Below, one piece after another: positions 63,358-64,000 of a DNA stretch of 64,000 nt. A program made the position numbers and the translations under genes. Within the stretch, counting starts at the first letter, position 1. Each line of letters opens with the position of its first letter. This stretch comes from Vulcanisaeta distributa JCM 11216 (GTDB lineage Archaea > Thermoproteota > Thermoprotei > Thermoproteales > Thermocladiaceae): assembly GCF_001315985.1 (NCBI RefSeq), contig NZ_BBBI01000006.1, positions 90,113-154,112 of the forward strand. Reading direction: 5' to 3'. The notes under the pieces were generated by a model. The model saw nothing but the letters and a program-made list of their open reading frames with translations. It was not told the origin of the DNA and ran no database searches.

Positions 63358-63998
63358 TTATATCTCATGATTTACTAACATACTATGCATAACTCTTACC
63401 CACCCTCTCAACATAAGCGTCTCCTTTACTGCATCATAAGTATTAACCCTAACGTAAGGCGCTTTGTAGAGACTTAAAGTTCCTAAGAATGACCTAAGAT
63501 AATTCCCAAGTCTCACCCCATCAACATAGCCATAATACTTTAAACAAAAATCATCTTTGAATAAACATAGTATTTTATTACCAACACCTCGCCTAAACAT
63601 TAGTAAATACTTCACAGTATTAGAATACTTAGTTTTAACGATCATACTTAGTGCGGTAAAGCTCCTTATGACATATCGAGATATTAATGGCCCTCTCGTG
63701 GTCATGCTAGTAAAATGTAACCCAGTATTTATTGGTACATACTTAATTCTATACCCTTTATTCCACAGTACCAATCCTAATAATACATCGTCTAAGTACA
63801 GAAATGTTTCGTCTATGAATGGCTTTCCGCTTGGCATTGCACTCTTCACTGCATTTACCTCAGTTACCATGTATGCCCCGTCTGAATATGTTACGTAGTA
63901 CTCCTTATTAACACCGGGACAATCACTAACTATGGATTTATAGCAAATGCCATCGAAGAACCAAAGTTCATCACCCCCCCATCCTCCTGCTGAGTATA
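63358..63998 (-). CDS. Family 2 glycosyltransferase, C-terminal part (cut by window edge)
   Basis: At least 213 residues in one frame up to the edge. SAGGWGGDELWFFDGICYKSIVS, YVTYSDGAYMVTEVNAVKSAM and KPFIDETFLYLDDVLLGLVLWNKGYRIKYVP fit the acceptor-side block of GT2 enzymes that use an E-D/D-D catalytic base (FIDE...DDV). The DxD motif is outside the window. It is convergent with the previous glycosyltransferase. Confidence 0.65.
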   Translation of the reverse strand, partial: YSAGGWGGDELWFFDGICYKSIVSDCPGVNKEYYVTYSDGAYMVTEVNAVKSAMPSGKPFIDETFLYLDDVLLGLVLWNKGYRIKYVPINTGLHFTSMTTRGPLISRYVIRSFTALSMIVKTKYSNTVKYLLMFRRGVGNKILCLFKDDFCLKYYGYVDGVRLGNYLRSFLGTLSLYKAPYVRVNTYDAVKETLMLRGWVRVMHSMLVNHEI

Positions 63999-64000
63999 TT

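Noticed and set aside
1..64000. Phase-variable contingency tracts, as with poly-G in bacterial pathogens
   Set aside because: Phase-variable tracts are confined to surface genes. Here they occur equally in core genes (KorA, ThiI, endonuclease V, VapC) and mostly keep the frame. Not excluded for single surface genes.
1..64000. CRISPR array, insertion sequence or attachment site
   Set aside because: No regularly spaced direct repeat, transposase motif or tRNA-linked repeat was seen on either strand. The recurrent seven-base G/C runs are irregularly spaced.

Overview
The window reads as crenarchaeal chromosome, most likely a hyperthermophilic acidophile of the Thermoproteales (Vulcanisaeta/Caldivirga-like). 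The basis is a thermopsin-type protease, a Sulfolobus LacS-type beta-glycosidase, PaREP1 proteins, a four-subunit ferredoxin-dependent 2-oxoacid oxidoreductase, a proteasome beta subunit, archaeal ThiI and endonuclease V, and many starts that sit 22-33 bases below a TATA box with no leader. The genus is inference. I see no rRNA, recognisable tRNA, IS transposase or CRISPR array.

Layout. 1-9.1 kb: a partial metallo-beta-lactamase-fold gene, a decayed FkbM methyltransferase, two permeases (NCS1, APC), an archaeal ATPase, an MFS carrier, a thermopsin-like secreted protease and a small aspartic-protease-like protein. 9.2-16.3 kb: two-gene oxidation unit (FAD oxidase, enoyl-CoA hydratase), a VapBC pair, an alpha/beta hydrolase and a secreted penicillin-acylase-family Ntn hydrolase. 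16.5-25.2 kb: a collinear acid-catabolism island (MFS carrier, hydrolase, acyl-CoA ligase, KAS III-like protein, TetR regulator, acyl-CoA dehydrogenase, second ligase). It faces a convergent 2-oxoacid:ferredoxin oxidoreductase operon (25.2-27.9 kb) that could oxidise downstream 2-oxoacids. 28-34 kb: membrane serine protease, glycosyltransferase, LacS-type glycosidase, VapBC, drug-type MFS carrier. 34.3-41.4 kb: two tandem fused HEPN-nucleotidyltransferase genes, two paralogous membrane proteins and a giant secreted protein of about 1,370 residues. 41.4-53.4 kb: cupin, PaREP1 proteins, ABC exporter, SPFH protein with a duplicated-domain partner, several small unknowns, endonuclease V, ThiI, a candidate structured RNA and proteasome beta. 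53.4-64 kb: a surface glycan region (large membrane proteins, sulfatase, PAPS-reductase/CysD-like protein, three glycosyltransferases).

The dominant anomaly is in the sequence itself. By eye I count about 125 runs of six or more G or C; roughly 105 are exactly 7 long, about a dozen are 8 and about seven are 6. A random sequence of this composition should give about a dozen runs of 6 or more, mostly 6 long. The 7/8 runs usually keep the frame but add one Gly or Pro, often inside motifs that are normally invariant (NDPHL in penicillin acylase, WGE in acyl-CoA ligases, RGGPST in KorA, SDHGE in a sulfatase, motif A of MFS). At least ten runs of 5 sit exactly at reading-frame breaks where a run of 4 would restore a family-like protein. 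So more than half of the larger genes here are split. I read most splits as one gene each and give the span of the whole gene. Systematic consensus error is the simplest explanation, but a true tract-expansion process cannot be excluded from sequence alone. Some breaks (for example the FkbM gene, with several in-frame stops) look like real decay.
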